DNA of 64,000 nt, taken from CAWJMD01 sp963845675 (GTDB lineage Bacteria > Actinomycetota > Actinomycetes > Actinomycetales > CAWJMD01). The DNA is taken from the NCBI GenBank assembly GCA_963845675.1, contig CAWJSX010000001.1, forward strand, positions 434,001-498,000. Direction: 5' to 3'. Below, in pieces: positions 1 to 10,978 of this stretch (position 1 is its first letter; each line of letters starts with the position of its first letter). Below the pieces are notes generated by a model. It was given only the letters and a program-made list of their open reading frames with translations, was not told the origin of the DNA and did not search any database. The position numbers were made by a program, and so were the translations under genes.

Positions 1-357
1 GCAGGGTTCGTCGTGAGGGCCGCCGTGCTGCCCGATGCCGCGGTCGGCCGCGCGATCGTCGTCGCCCTGGTCGTCGGCCTGTGCGCCGTCGCGGCGACGG
101 CGACCGTCGGCCGCCTCCCGCTCTGGGCCCTCCTGGCTGGTGCCGCCGCGATGGCCGGCTCCTACGAGGCGACCTACGCGCTGGCTCCGTCCCGCGTGCT
201 CGAGACGTCCCCGTCCGGGGCGACGACCGTGTTGCTGACCGCCGCGCTGGGCTTCCTCGCGGCGTCGTTGGCGGCGGCCGCCACCACGAGCCAGCGGGAC
301 GGCGCCCACGTGGCGGCCCCGGCTGACGACACCACCTACGAGAAGACGGGGGTCTGA
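1..357 (+). CDS. small membrane protein, 5' end possibly outside window
   Basis: The frame is open from the first base and the first usable start is a GTG at 13, so the true start may lie upstream. The visible 114 residues contain about three hydrophobic stretches (roughly residues 14-32, 35-52 and 71-89) and a polar, acidic C-terminal tail. It stops three bases before the ATG of the heptad-repeat protein, so the two are probably co-transcribed. I do not recognise a family. A function in the cell envelope is inferred only from the membrane segments and the neighbour. Confidence 0.5.
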   Translation, partial: AGFVVRAAVLPDAAVGRAIVVALVVGLCAVAATATVGRLPLWALLAGAAAMAGSYEATYALAPSRVLETSPSGATTVLLTAALGFLAASLAAAATTSQRDGAHVAAPADDTTYEKTGV

Positions 358-360
358 GAC

Positions 361-2855
361 ATGGGCCGACGACTCACCACTCCAGCCTGCCGCGCCGCGT
401 CGGTGCGTCTCGGCGCGGCGGCCCTGGCCGCCCCCCTCCTGACCGGCTGGCTGGTCGCGCCGGCAGCGGCGGCGGTCGACGGCGTCGAGGTCACCAACAC
501 CGAGACGGTGCAGGCGCTGCTCGACGCCTCCGGCCAGGTGCGCGAGGCGCGTGTCTACGAGCAGCTGTCCTTCGAGGGCGCCGGCAGGGTCGACGTCGTG
601 AACCCCGTCTCGACGGAGGGGATCCGCAACCTCGACGCGTTCGGCGGCTTCGACCTGCGGGACGGCTCGATGGTCACCACGGTCGATGTGCACGGCAGCG
701 ACCGCCTCCGCACGGTCAGCGACTTCACCGGGGACCTCCCGCTGTCGGTCGAGGTCGTGTACCTCCTCGACGGGCAGGTGGTCCCGGCGAAGGACGTCGT
801 CGGCGCCAGCGGCACGCTGGAGGCCCGGTACAGGGTGAGCGAACGTGACCGGGGCGCGAGCAGCAGGTCACGTACGCGGACGGCTCCGGCGCGCAGGTCA
901 CGTCGACCGCGGAGGTCGTGGTGCCGATGGTCGGCTCGACCACGGTGACGCTGCCCGAGGGCTTCACCGACGTGCGGGCGCCGTCCGCCAACGTCGCCGG
1001 CGACGGCCGGGGCGGCACGAAGCTGACGTTCACGATGACCCTGTTCCCGCCGATCGGCAGCCCCGTCGCCGAGTTCGGGTACACGGCCGAGATCCGGGAC
1101 GGGCAGGTGCCGGGCGCCGTCGTGTCCGCGCTACCGGTCTCCCCGCTCGACAGTCCCTCCTTCAAGGGCGGCGCGGCGAGCTACAAGGGCGGCGCCGAGA
1201 CCGGCCAGGAGCTGACGGCAGGCGCGTCGGAGATCGACGCGAACCTGCTCAAGCTGCGGGACGGGGCAGGCGACCTGCTGGCCGGCCTGCTCCAGCTGCG
1301 TGACGGCGCCGCCGAGCTGGAGGCCGGCCTCGTGGGCAAGGCCGCTCCAGGCGCCGGCGAGCTGGCGGCCGGGGCGGTGAGGCTCGACGAGGGGGCGAAG
1401 GAGCTGCGCGGCGGGGCGCGGCAGCTGGCGGACGGCGCCGTCGACGCCAAGGACGGGTCGGACCAGCTCGCGAGCGGGGCCGTCCGTCTCGACGACGGGC
1501 TCGTGACGGCCGGTGCCAAGGCGCCCGGCCTGCTGGCCGGTCTGGAGCAGGTCGACGGCGGGCTCGCCCTGGTGGACCAGGGTCTTGTCACGATGTACGG
1601 GAGCATCGACGCGCTGCCGGCGAAGGCCAAGCCCCTGCACGACGGCGTCGCCCTGCTGCGCGCCGGCATCGGCACCAAGACCACCGACCAGACCCTCCTG
1701 TACGCCGTGGACCAGCTGCGCCAGCAGCTCGGCGCGGCGGCCGACGGGGTGACCCAGATGAAGGCGGGCGTCCGCGAGTCCTACGACAGCCTGGGCTGTG
1801 CGGTGGCCGTGCTGAACGACGCCGTGAACGGTGCGTCGGCGCTCGCACCGGGAGCCAGCCCCTGCTACCCCTCCGGACGACCCGGGATGGCTGCGATGGC
1901 CGTGCCCAACTCCGTCCTGGTCGGGCAGGTCTCGGGTCAGCTCGCGACGAGCCGGACCGAGCTCTACAACAGCGCCGACGAGTACGACCAGACCACGCTG
2001 TACGGCGGGCTCAACGTCGTCGGCGCCGGCCTGTCCACCGGGGCGGTGCCCGCGCTGGTCAAGGTCGAGTGCGGCCTGGACAACACGGCGCTGCCGGGGG
2101 TCTGCGACGCAGCTCGGCCGGGCCTGCTGCAGGGGCTCGCGGCGCTGGACGCCGGTGTCACGCAGCTGACGACGCAGACCCGCGACGCGGTGCAGGCCGG
2201 CGTGGGCGACGACGACGACCTCAAGGAGGACGGCACGCTCCGCGGTGGGATCCACTCGCTGCAGGGCGGGGTCGACCTCATCGCCCAGGGCGGTCTGACG
2301 CTCGTCGAGGGCCTGGGCCAGCTCCAGGACGGGTCCGGTCAGCTGGCGACGGGCAACAGCGACCTCGCGGCCGGTCTGGGGCAGCTCCGCTCCGGTGCGG
2401 GTCGCCTGGCGACCGGCGCCGGCGACCTCGCCGACGGCACCGGGCAGCTGTCGGACGGTGCCGGGGAGCTGTCCGACGGGCTGGCCGACGCGGCCGACGG
2501 CTCGGGCCTGATCGCGGACGGACTCGTCGAGGCCGCCGACGGTGCACCCCAGCTCAGGGACGGCGCCCAGCGGCTCTCGGACGAGGGCACCAAGGCTCTC
2601 GTCGCCGCCGGGGACGAGACCGCGCAGGACTACGGGCTGAAGTACGCGGTGATCGAGGCGGGCGCGGAGCGCGCCTCGACCGCCGGGATGGCGTTCGGGG
2701 CGCCCGAGGGCGCGGAGGGCTTCACCGCGTACTCGCTGGAGCTTGCCGCCCTCGACGGTGAGGACGACCGCAACGTAGGGCGCGCACTCGGTGGCGTCCT
2801 CGTGTTCGGCCTCGCGTCCGGGGTCGCGGCCGGGATCCACCGCAGGGTCTTCTGA
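361..2855 (+). CDS. secreted/membrane protein with Leu-Gly heptad repeats (YhgE/Pip-like), frameshifted
   Basis: The N-terminus has a signal peptide ending near APAAAA. A beta-rich N-terminal domain of about 170 residues follows. From about 1200 to 1500 and again from 2280 to 2590 there are many copies of a seven-residue pattern of the type LxDGAxx/LAxGAxx, the X-X-X-Leu-X-X-Gly repeat found in YhgE/Pip-type membrane proteins. A single hydrophobic segment lies at the C-terminus (GVLVFGLASGVAAGI), so the protein is probably anchored with the repeats outside. The frame breaks near 841-857: removing one G in AGCGAAC and one in CCGGGGCGC restores a continuous protein of about 830 residues. The product is probably a cell-surface or export-related rod; its exact role is unknown. 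Confidence 0.65.
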
Positions 2856-2876
2856 CCCCGGGAGCACTGAGCCGGG

Positions 2877-3716
2877 CTATCCGGGACGGTGGGTCACGAA
2901 GATCGCCGTCCCGGGGAGCAGCCGACCACGCAGAGGGCTCCATCCGCCCCACACCTGCGTCAGGCCGGCTGTCCACTCCGGCTCGACGACGTCGTCGAGG
3001 ACGAGTCCCGCGCCGACGACCTCCCGCACCCGGTCGCCCAGCGTTCGGTGGTGCTCGACGTAGGTGACGTCGCCGTCGCTGTCGAGCTCGCGGTACGGCG
3101 TCCGGTCGAAGTACGAGCGGTGCACGGTCAGCCCGCCGGGACCTGGGTCGTCCGGGAAGGCCCACCGCACCGGGTGGCCGATCGCGAAGACCCACCGACC
3201 GCCAGGCCGCAGCACGCGGGCGACCTCCGCGTGCACCGCCCCCGGGTCCTCCACGAACGGGACGGCCCCGAATGCCGAGCAGGCGAGGTCGACGCTGTCG
3301 TCCGCGAGCGGCAGTCGTCCGGCGTCCGCCTGGACGAGCGGGGTGCGCACCCCGAGGGACGTGTCGATCTGGCGGCCTCGCCTGAGCATGCCCGCCGACA
3401 GGTCGACGCCCACGACCCGTGCACCGCGAGCGGCCAGCCACCGTGAGCACTGCGCTGCCCCGCAGCCCACCTCGAGCACGTCGAGGCCCGCGAGCGACGC
3501 GGGGTCGCCCAGCAGGTGGGCCTCCGACTCCAGCAGGCCCTCCGGGCACCACCGGAAGTCGTCGTCCCCCAGGAACGCGCCGTGCTCGGCGTAGTAGACG
3601 TCCGCCTCGGCGTCCCACCACTCGCGGTTCGCCGGCACCGTGCGCCCGGCCGGCACCGACCCGTAGCCGGCCGTGTCGCCGGTCGACGGGTCGTCCGGGG
3701 GCTCAGGCAGCTGCAT
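2877..3716 (-). CDS. class I SAM-dependent methyltransferase
   Basis: A protein of about 280 residues with a Rossmann methyltransferase core. Motif I reads LDVLEVGCGAAQCSRWLA, followed by the acidic residue of VVGVDLS. Motif post-I is ADAGRLPLADDSVDLACSAF, and RVLRPGGRWVF is the usual motif III/IV region. The start chosen is the ATG at 3716 (MQLPEPP); an alternative ATG is at 3728. It is divergent from rpsA, a position a methyltransferase gene also occupies in other actinobacteria. The substrate is unknown; it probably acts on a small molecule or on the translation machinery, which is inference only. It converges on the heptad-repeat gene with 21 bp between stops. Confidence 0.8.
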   Translation of the reverse strand: MQLPEPPDDPSTGDTAGYGSVPAGRTVPANREWWDAEADVYYAEHGAFLGDDDFRWCPEGLLESEAHLLGDPASLAGLDVLEVGCGAAQCSRWLAARGARVVGVDLSAGMLRRGRQIDTSLGVRTPLVQADAGRLPLADDSVDLACSAFGAVPFVEDPGAVHAEVARVLRPGGRWVFAIGHPVRWAFPDDPGPGGLTVHRSYFDRTPYRELDSDGDVTYVEHHRTLGDRVREVVGAGLVLDDVVEPEWTAGLTQVWGGWSPLRGRLLPGTAIFVTHRPG

Positions 3717-3782
3717 GCCTGCGAGCATGCCGGACGCCGTGGCTGCCGGACCTCGCGGGTCGTGGGACGCCACCGCCGTCCT

Positions 3783-3812
3783 TTGACCCCCCTCTTCGCC
3801 GGACGGTAGGGT
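3783..3812 (+). promoter_or_regulatory. sigma-A type promoter of rpsA
   Basis: TTGACC at 3783-3788 and TAGGGT at 3807-3812 are separated by 18 nt. This is a near-consensus housekeeping promoter placed about 110 nt upstream of the rpsA ATG, as expected for a strongly expressed ribosomal protein gene. Confidence 0.7.
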
Positions 3813-3930
3813 GCCCGTGCGCACGAACTGTGCGCGGCTCCGTTGCGCCTGCTGCGGGGTCGTCTCCACCGACGGACTCACCACCAGGTGTGCCGTCCCA
3901 ACCAACTGCCCGCATCGGAGCCACCCCTAC

Positions 3931-5433
3931 ATGACCGCCAGCACCACGACGACGACCACTCCTCAGGTCGCGATCAACGACATCGGCTCGGCCGAGGACT
4001 TCCTCGCTGCCATCGACGAGACGATCAAGTACTTCAACGACGGGGACATCGTCTCCGGCACCATCGTCAAGGTCGACCGCGACGAGGTCCTGCTCGACAT
4101 CGGATACAAGACCGAGGGCGTGATCCCGTCCCGCGAGCTGAGCATCAAGCACGACGTGGACCCCTCGGAGGTCGTCGGCGTCGGTGACGAGGTCGAGGCC
4201 CTCGTCCTCCAGAAGGAGGACAAGGAAGGTCGTCTCATCCTGTCCAAGAAGCGCGCGCAGTACGAGCGCGCCTGGGGCACGATCGAGAAGATCAAGGAGG
4301 AGGACGGCGTCGTCACCGGCACCGTCATCGAGGTCGTCAAGGGTGGTCTGATCCTCGACATCGGCCTGCGAGGCTTCCTGCCCGCCTCGCTGGTGGAGAT
4401 GCGGCGCGTCCGCGACCTGCAGCCGTACGTGGGCCAGCAGGTCGAGGCGAAGATCATCGAGCTCGACAAGAACCGCAACAACGTCGTGCTGTCGCGCCGT
4501 GCGTGGCTCGAGCAGACGCAGTCCGCGGTCCGGATCAACTTCCTGAACACCCTGCAGAAGGGTCAGGTGCGCTCCGGTGTCGTCTCCTCGATCGTCAACT
4601 TCGGTGCGTTCGTCGATCTCGGCGGCGTGGACGGTCTGGTCCACGTGTCCGAGCTGTCCTGGAAGCACATCGACCACCCGTCCGAGGTCGTCGAGGTGGG
4701 CCAGGAGGTCACCGTCGAGGTCCTCGACGTGGACATGGACCGCGAGCGGGTCTCCCTGTCGCTGAAGGCGACCCAGGAGGACCCGTGGCAGCAGTTCGCC
4801 CGGACGCACGCGATCGGCCAGGTCGTGCCGGGCAAGGCCACGAAGCTCGTCCCGTTCGGTGCGTTCGTGCGTGTCGAGGAGGGCATCGAGGGCCTGGTGC
4901 ACATCTCCGAGCTGGCGGTGCGCCACGTGGAGATCCCCGAGCAGGTCGTGCAGGTCGGCGACGACATCTTCGTCAAGGTCATCGACATCGACCTCGAGCG
5001 TCGCCGCATCTCCCTGTCGCTGAAGCAGGCCAACGAGGGCGTCGACGCGAGCAGCGAGGACTTCGACCCGTCGCTGTACGGCATGGCGCAGGAGTACGAC
5101 GACGCCGGCAACTACAAGTACCCGGACGGCTTCGACCCCGAGACGCAGGAGTGGCTCGAGGGCTTCGACACCCAGCGCGAGGAGTGGGAGCGCCAGTACG
5201 CCGAGGCGCACGCTCGCTGGGAGCAGCACAAGAAGCAGGTCACCGACGCCGTCAAGGCCGAGGCCGAGGCAGGCGAGGCCGGCGAGTCGGCGTCCACCTC
5301 GTACTCGTCCGGCTCCGAGGCGCCGGCCCCCGCCGCCGCCGAGGCGTCCGGGTCGGGCGACGACGCGGAGGGCACCCTCGCCTCCGACGAGGCCCTCGCG
5401 GCCCTGCGCGAGAAGCTGACCGGCGGCGCCTGA
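3931..5433 (+). CDS. rpsA: 30S ribosomal protein S1
   Basis: Ribosomal protein S1 binds mRNA on the 30S subunit. The 500-residue product has four S1 OB-fold domains, the usual number in actinobacteria rather than the six of enterobacteria. They begin near residues 35, 120, 205 and 290 (for example GDIVSGTIVKVDRDEVLLDI and GQVRSGVVSSIVNFGAFVDL). An acidic, low-complexity C-terminal tail rich in Glu, Ala and Ser follows. The ATG at 3931 gives the conserved start MTASTTTTTTPQVAIND; the longer reading frame from 3811 runs into the promoter and is rejected. The gene has its own promoter and a strong terminator. Confidence 0.97.
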   Translation: MTASTTTTTTPQVAINDIGSAEDFLAAIDETIKYFNDGDIVSGTIVKVDRDEVLLDIGYKTEGVIPSRELSIKHDVDPSEVVGVGDEVEALVLQKEDKEGRLILSKKRAQYERAWGTIEKIKEEDGVVTGTVIEVVKGGLILDIGLRGFLPASLVEMRRVRDLQPYVGQQVEAKIIELDKNRNNVVLSRRAWLEQTQSAVRINFLNTLQKGQVRSGVVSSIVNFGAFVDLGGVDGLVHVSELSWKHIDHPSEVVEVGQEVTVEVLDVDMDRERVSLSLKATQEDPWQQFARTHAIGQVVPGKATKLVPFGAFVRVEEGIEGLVHISELAVRHVEIPEQVVQVGDDIFVKVIDIDLERRRISLSLKQANEGVDASSEDFDPSLYGMAQEYDDAGNYKYPDGFDPETQEWLEGFDTQREEWERQYAEAHARWEQHKKQVTDAVKAEAEAGEAGESASTSYSSGSEAPAPAAAEASGSGDDAEGTLASDEALAALREKLTGGA

Positions 5434-5461
5434 GCCACCGTGCCGGCTGCCTCACCAGCCG

Positions 5462-5507
5462 AACGACGAAGCCCCCGACACCTCACGGTGTCGGGGGCTT
5501 CGTCGTT
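5462..5507. terminator. bidirectional intrinsic terminator
   Basis: A perfect 21-bp stem (5462-5482 with 5487-5507) closes a TCAC loop. It lies between the stop of rpsA and the stop of the convergent Ig-repeat gene and can serve both strands. There is only a short T-run, as is common in high-GC genomes. Confidence 0.9.
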
Positions 5508-5544
5508 CCTGGCGGCTCGTGCCGCCGACCCGGGACGGTGAACC

Positions 5545-8500
5545 TCAGAACTGCCTGACAGAGGCTGTCGCGAACGATCCACCGGCTGGCACCGCCGCCG
5601 TGCTCGTCACCGCGGTGGACGGCGAGTACGTGGCGATCACGTTGCCCGTCACGGTGGCTGCGCCGGCTCCCGAGGCCTGCCCGAGGGTCACGGTGAGGGT
5701 CCGGGTCGAGGCGCTCCAGGTGACGACGCTCCTGGAAGCACCTGTGCCGCCGTACGTGACGTTCGAGGTCGCGTACGCCGTCGAGGCGAGCGCCAGGCCG
5801 CCGAAGTTGAAGGTGCAGCTGGAGGCGGTGACCGTGAGGCTGTCGTTGCCGCCACCGCCGTTCATCAGGGTGACCGTCACGTCGTTGTTCGCTGTCAGGC
5901 TCTGGTCGGACCCGTTGCCGGACCACGTCGAGCACAGGGTGCTCACCTCGATGTCGTCGGAGAAGGTGATCGACGACCTGGTCGCCCTGGTCCGCGCGAC
6001 CGCTCGTGCCGGTGCCGTTCACCACCGAGACGCTGCTCGCGTAGGTGCCCTGCTTGACGATCGTCGAGATGGTCGCGGTGTTGCCGGTGTTGTCGGTGCC
6101 GGTGAGCGTGTACCGGTAGCAGCCCTGGGGCAGTGCGGACTGCGTCGGGGCGCCGGACAGCGTGGTCGCGGACCCGAACGTGCCGCATGTCGTGCCGGTG
6201 AGCGTCGCCGACTCCCGGGTCAGGATGCTGGACGCGATGCCGGTGGCGGCGTCGGTGTAGTCGGTGCGGGAGATCGTGTACGAGCTTCTGTTCACCGTGC
6301 TGGTCGTGCCCGCGCCGCTCGCGGCGACGCGCGTTGACGGTGAGCGCTCCGGTCGTCGGAGCGGTGGTGTCCACCTTGACGATGGTGGAGATGGCCGCGG
6401 TGTTGCGTGGCGTTGTCGGTGCCGGTGAGCGTGTACCGGTAGCAGTTCGTGGCCAGGCCGGTCTGGGTCGTCGTCCCGGTGATCGTCGTGCTGCCCGTGA
6501 AGGTGCCGCAGTTGCCGTTGGTCAGCGTGGCGGAGGCGCGGACGAGGAGGCTGGTGGCGATGCCCGACGTGCCGTCGGTGTAGTCGGTGCGGGAGTCGAT
6601 CGGGAACGACGTCGCGTTGGTCGGGCCGCTCGTGGTGGCAACGGCGTCGGCCGCGATGCCGTTGACGGTCACGGCGCCCGCGGTGGGGACGTCCAGGTCG
6701 ACCTTGACGGTGTGGGTCGTGCTGGCGGTGTTGCCGGCGTTGTCGGTGCCGGTGAGCGTGTACCGGTGGCAGCCGCTGGCGAGACCGGACTGGGCGGGGT
6801 TGCCGACGATCACGGACGTCGACCCGAAGGTCCCGCAGGTGTTGTTCGTCAGCGTCGCCGAGGCGAAGGTGAGCACGCTCGACGCGATGCCCGACCCGGC
6901 GTCCGTGTAGTCGGTGCGGGTGCCGATCGTGAACGAGCCGGTCTTGTTGAACGAGGACGTCCCGACCGCCGCTGGCAGCGACGCTGTTGACCGTGAGGGC
7001 CCCGGTGACCGGCAGCGACGGTGTCGAACTTCACCACGGTCGAGACGGCCGACGCGTTGCCGGCGTTGTCGGTGCCGGTGAGCGTGTAGCGGTAGCAACG
7101 GGTCGTCGTCAGGGTCTGGCTGGTCGTGCCGGTGATGGTCGTCGTCGAGCCGAAGGCCGCGCACGTGTTGTTGGTGAGCGTCGCGAAGGCGCTGGTCAGG
7201 GTGCTGGTGGCCAGGCCCGACTCGACGTCGGACCAGTCCGTTCGCGAGTTGACCAGCACGGGGTTGGCCTTGCTGTAGCTCGTCGTCTCGATGGCGTCCG
7301 CGTCGGTGCCGTTGACGGTGACGGCCCCGCCGGTCGGCGTGCTCAGGTCGACCTTGACGGTGTGCGTGGTCGTGGCGGTGTTGCCGGCGTCGTCGGTGCC
7401 GGTGAGGGTGTACCGGTGACAGCCCGTCGCCAGGCCGGTCTGCGAGGGGTTGCCCGAGATCACGGACGTGGACCCGTACGAGCCGCAGGCGTTGCCGCTC
7501 AGCGGGGCGGAGGCGAGGGTGAGGACGCTCGAGTCGATACCGGAGTTGGCGTCGGTGTAGTCGGTGCGGGTGTTGATCGGGAAGGCGCCGGTCTTGTTGA
7601 ACGAGAAGGTCCCCACCCCGCTCGACGCGACGCCGTTGACCGTGACGGCCCCCGCCGTCGGCGCGATGGTGTCGACCGGGACGACGGTGTTGATCGCGGC
7701 GGTGTTGCTGGCGTTGTCGGTACCGGTCAGCGTGTACCGGTAGCAGTTCGTGGCGAGCCCCGTCTGCGTCGTGGTGCCCGTCACCGTCGTGCTGCCCGTG
7801 AACGTCCCGCAGGTTCCACCGGTGTACGCGGCGGACGCCCGCGTGAGGGCGCTGGTGACGATGCCGGAGGCGGCATCGGTCCAGTCCGTGCGGGAGTTGA
7901 CCGGGAACGACGTCGCGTTGGTCGGGCCGCTGGTCGTGCCCGCGGCGTCGGCGGCGGTGCCGTTGACCGTGACGGCGCCGCCCGTGGGGGCGTCGAGGTC
8001 GACCTTGACGGTGTGGACGGTGCTGGCGGTGTTCCCGGCTGTTGTCGGTGCCCATCAGCGTGAAACGGTGGCAGCCGGTGGTCAGACCGGACTGCGCGGG
8101 GGTGCCGACGACCGGCGTCTCCGCGCCGAAGGTGCCGCACGCGTTGGCGGCCAGGGGTGCCTCGGAGTGCGTCAGCTGGCTGGTGGCGATCCCCGACCCG
8201 GCGTCGGTGTACTCGGTCCGGGAGTTGATCGGGAAGGCGCCGGTCTTGTTGAACGAGAAGGTCCCGACGCCGCTGGCTGCCACGCCGTTGACGGTGAGGG
8301 CGCCGGTGACCGGGACGACCGTGTCGTAGCGGACGACGGTCGAGACGGCGTCGGCGTTGCCGGCGTTGTCGGTGCCGGTGAGGGTGTACCGGTAGCAGCG
8401 GGTGGTCGTCAGCGTCTGGTTGGCCGTGCCCGTCACGGTGACCGCGTTGCCGTAGGCCGCGCAGGTGCCGTTGCTGAGGGTGGCGTAGGTGCGGACCAGG

Positions 8501-10461
8501 GTGCTGGTCGCCAGGCCCGACTCCGCGTCGGTCCAGTCCGTCCGCGCGTTGATCAGAACGGGGTTGGTCCTGCTCCAGCTCGTCGTCTCGATGGCGTCCG
8601 CGTCGGTGCCGTTGACGGTCACGGCGCCGCCCGTCGGGATCTCCAGGTCGACCGTCGACCGTCGTGGAGACGGTGGCGGTGTTCCCGACGGAATCGGTGC
8701 CGGTGAGGGTGTAGCGGTGGCAGCCGGTGGTCAGCCCGGACTGGGCGGGCGTGCCGACGATCTCGTTCTCCGACCCGAACGTGCCGCAGGCACCGCCGCT
8801 CAGCGTGGCCGAGGCGAGGGTGAGCACGCTGGAGGCGATGCCGGACTCGGCGTCAACGTACTCCGTGCGTGAGTCGATGGTGAAGGAGCCGTTCGCGTCG
8901 AAGCTCGTCGACCCGCCACCGGTGGCCGCGACCCCGTTGACGGTGAGCTGCCCACCGGTGGGTGCCGAGTTGTCCGGGGTGAACGAGAGGACGGTGGACA
9001 CGGCGTTCCCGGCGGCGTCCCGTCCGACGACGGTGTGGCTGCTCGGCGTCGCCCCCGACGCGAAGGCGTACGCGCTGGACGTGTAGTCGACGGTCGGAGG
9101 CGTGCCGTTGCCCGCGGTCACCGTCTCGTCGGCATGGGTCCAGCCGCTGTCGGCGACCTCCGGGAACGTCGCGGACGCCGGTCCCGCGTCGACGTCCGTC
9201 ACCGAGCTCGTCAGCGTGAACGATCCCGCAGCGTCGCGGAAGTAGAGGGTCGTGCCGGCCTGCGAGGCGTTCGTCGCTCCCGGATCCATCGTCACGGTCT
9301 GCGAGGGCGCGCCGTCGTCGTAGACCACGACCGTCGTGACGCTCGCGGTGTTGCCCAGCACGTCGGTGCCACGGAGCGTGTAGCGGTGGCACCCCGTCGT
9401 GAGGCCTGTCTGGTCCGGCGCCCCGGTGATGGTGGCAGGGCTGCCGTACGTGCCGCAGACAGGGCCGCTGAGCGGGGCCGTCTCCAGCGTGAGCACGCTC
9501 GACGCGAGACCGGACCCGGAGTCGGCGTCGTAGTCGACACGCAGGTCGATCGGGAAGTCCGTCCGCGCGTAGCTGGTGGTGGGGGTTCCGTTGGCGGCGG
9601 TCCCGTTGACGGTCAGCGCCCCACCGGTCGGTCCGAGGTCGTCCGGGCTGAGCAGGAGGGTCGTCGTGACGACCGCGCCCCGCGTGTCGCGTCCGCTCAC
9701 CGTGTGGGCGGCCGGCTGGGCCGGGGACGGGTCCCACGAGTACGTGGACGAGCCGTAGGAGGTGGTGGTGGGACCTCCGGTGCCGGCGTTGATCGTCTCC
9801 GCGGGGTGGGTCCAGCCCCACGCGGCGATGTCGGGGAAGGTCGCGGAGGCGGGCCCGGCGTCGACGCTCGTGACCGTGTCGACGAGGGCGAACGACCCGG
9901 CGACGTCCGAGCGGTAGTACAGCGAGGTGCCCGACAAGCTGGCGTTGCTGGCCCCGGGCGCGAGGCTGACGACCTGGGTCGGGCGCCTCGACCACGACGT
10001 CCGCGCTCGGCGCGCTCTCGGCCGTCCACGTGCGGAAGACCGCCGTCACGGTGTACGAGTAGGTGCCGTCGGCGACCGACGGGTCGGTGCAGGACACCGT
10101 GCCGTCGGGCACGTACGTCGCGGGCTGCCCGGGGTCGGTACCGCAGGCGTCCGTCGGCGTGCCGCCGTCCCAGCGGATCACGGTGTAGCCGTCGAGGGAC
10201 TCCCCGGGAGGCGTCGCGGCCGTCCAGTCGATGGTGACGCTGGCGCCGACCGACGACGCGGAGATCGCGGACGGGGCGTCGAGCGAGGACACGTCAGCCG
10301 AGCCGACGCCCGAGCCGGCGGTGCTCCAGCTGGCGGAGGCCGCCGCGCCGACGATCGAGCACGCCGAGCACGCCGAGGCCGACCAGCGCGGCACGCAGCA
10401 CCCCCGTCGCCCGCTCCGAGGGCTGGCGACGGGGGGCCGAGGGCCCGCCCTGCGGCGACAT
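5545..10461 (-). CDS. giant secreted protein with ten tandem Ig-like repeats, multiply frameshifted
   Basis: Read through the indels, this is one gene of about 1,630 residues. The ATG at 10461 gives a basic start, a hydrophobic helix (ALVGLGVLGVL) and the motif ASASWSTAGSGVGSA, the style of signal sequence found in SipW-type exported proteins. A fibronectin-III-like domain follows (VTIDWTAATPPGESLDGYTV). Then come two domains with SLYYRSDVAGSF/TLYFRDAAGSF motifs and ten repeats of about 108 residues, each with CGTFGS-type Cys and a C-x-RYTLTGTD strand. The C-terminal domain of about 150 residues has no LPXTG signal. Shared frameshift points near 5977, 6334, 6403, 6980, 7010, 8041, 8655, 9985 and 10346 are each repaired by removing one base. 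It is probably an extracellular adhesin or matrix protein. It follows the SipW-type gene in the same direction. Confidence 0.75.
6045..9645 (-). repeat. ten tandem ~325-bp Ig-like repeats with higher-order pattern
   Basis: Repeat units recur every ~325 bp within the giant gene. In protein order the first two are unique. The next seven fall into three types marked by DADAIETTS (A), GTFSFNKTG (B) and SGPTNATSFP (C), arranged A-B-C-B-A-B-C from about 8640 down to 6370. A divergent tenth unit ends the array. The order suggests duplication of a block of about four units. Confidence 0.75.
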
Positions 10462-10484
10462 TGGCTCGACGCGACTCGGCGGGG

Positions 10485-10978
10485 TCAGCTGACGGTGAAG
10501 GTCAGGTTGACCGTCTCGAGCTTGCAGCCGTCCTGGTTCGACGCGGTGTTCAGCATCCGGATCGACGCGCCGGTCGCCCCGGTGGGGCCGGCACCGCCGG
10601 AGGTGAACGACGCCGAGGCGCCGCCGGCGATCTCGACGGGCGTGCCGACCGAAGGCTTCGACGGCTGGACGATGGTGAAGTCCGCCGCGCTGCAGCCCGC
10701 GTTGAAGGAGCCGAAGCCGATGGCCACGTTCGTGATCCGTACCGGCGCCGTGGCGCTGTTGTTCGTGACGGTGAAGTCGATCGCCTGCGCGGGACCTCCC
10801 GGGTAGAGGTTCGACACGGTGCTGTTCTGGGCGACTGTGACGCCACTGTCGGTGCCGACCCCGGCCGAGCCCGTTCCGCTCCCGAGCGTCGACCAGTAGG
10901 CCAGCGCGATTCCCCCGGTGAGCACGGCTCCGCCGACGACAAGGGCGACCGTAGGGTCTTCCTGCGCGTGAGCTTCAT
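10485..10978 (-). CDS. SipW-type signal peptide secreted protein, indel near start
   Basis: A small exported protein of about 165 residues. It starts at the ATG at 10978 behind the good ribosome site AGAAGGA. The basic start MKLTRRKT leads, after a one-base discrepancy near 10960, into VALVVGGAVLTGGIALAYWS and then GSGTGSAG. This is the same tail motif as in the giant repeat protein next door. The mature part is a beta-sandwich-like domain (AIDFTVTNNSATAPVRITNV) with two cysteines near the C-terminus. Proteins of this type (TasA/camelysin-like signal class) are usually cut by a dedicated signal peptidase and form surface layers or fibres; no such peptidase is in this window. It ends 23 bp before the giant gene, so the two are probably one transcript. 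Confidence 0.65.

Noticed and set aside
1131..2867. 578-residue open frame antisense to the heptad-repeat gene
   Set aside because: Arises from the repeat composition of the plus-strand gene; the plus strand has a signal peptide and a clear family pattern.
3703..5229. 508-residue open frame antisense to rpsA
   Set aside because: Typical high-GC shadow: mirror of the S1 domains with repeated Leu/Asp/Val, no start signal and no family features.
5519..9086. Series of plus-strand open frames across the Ig-repeat region
   Set aside because: Low-complexity Gly/Arg/Val products antisense to a continuous, Cys-containing repeat protein on the minus strand.
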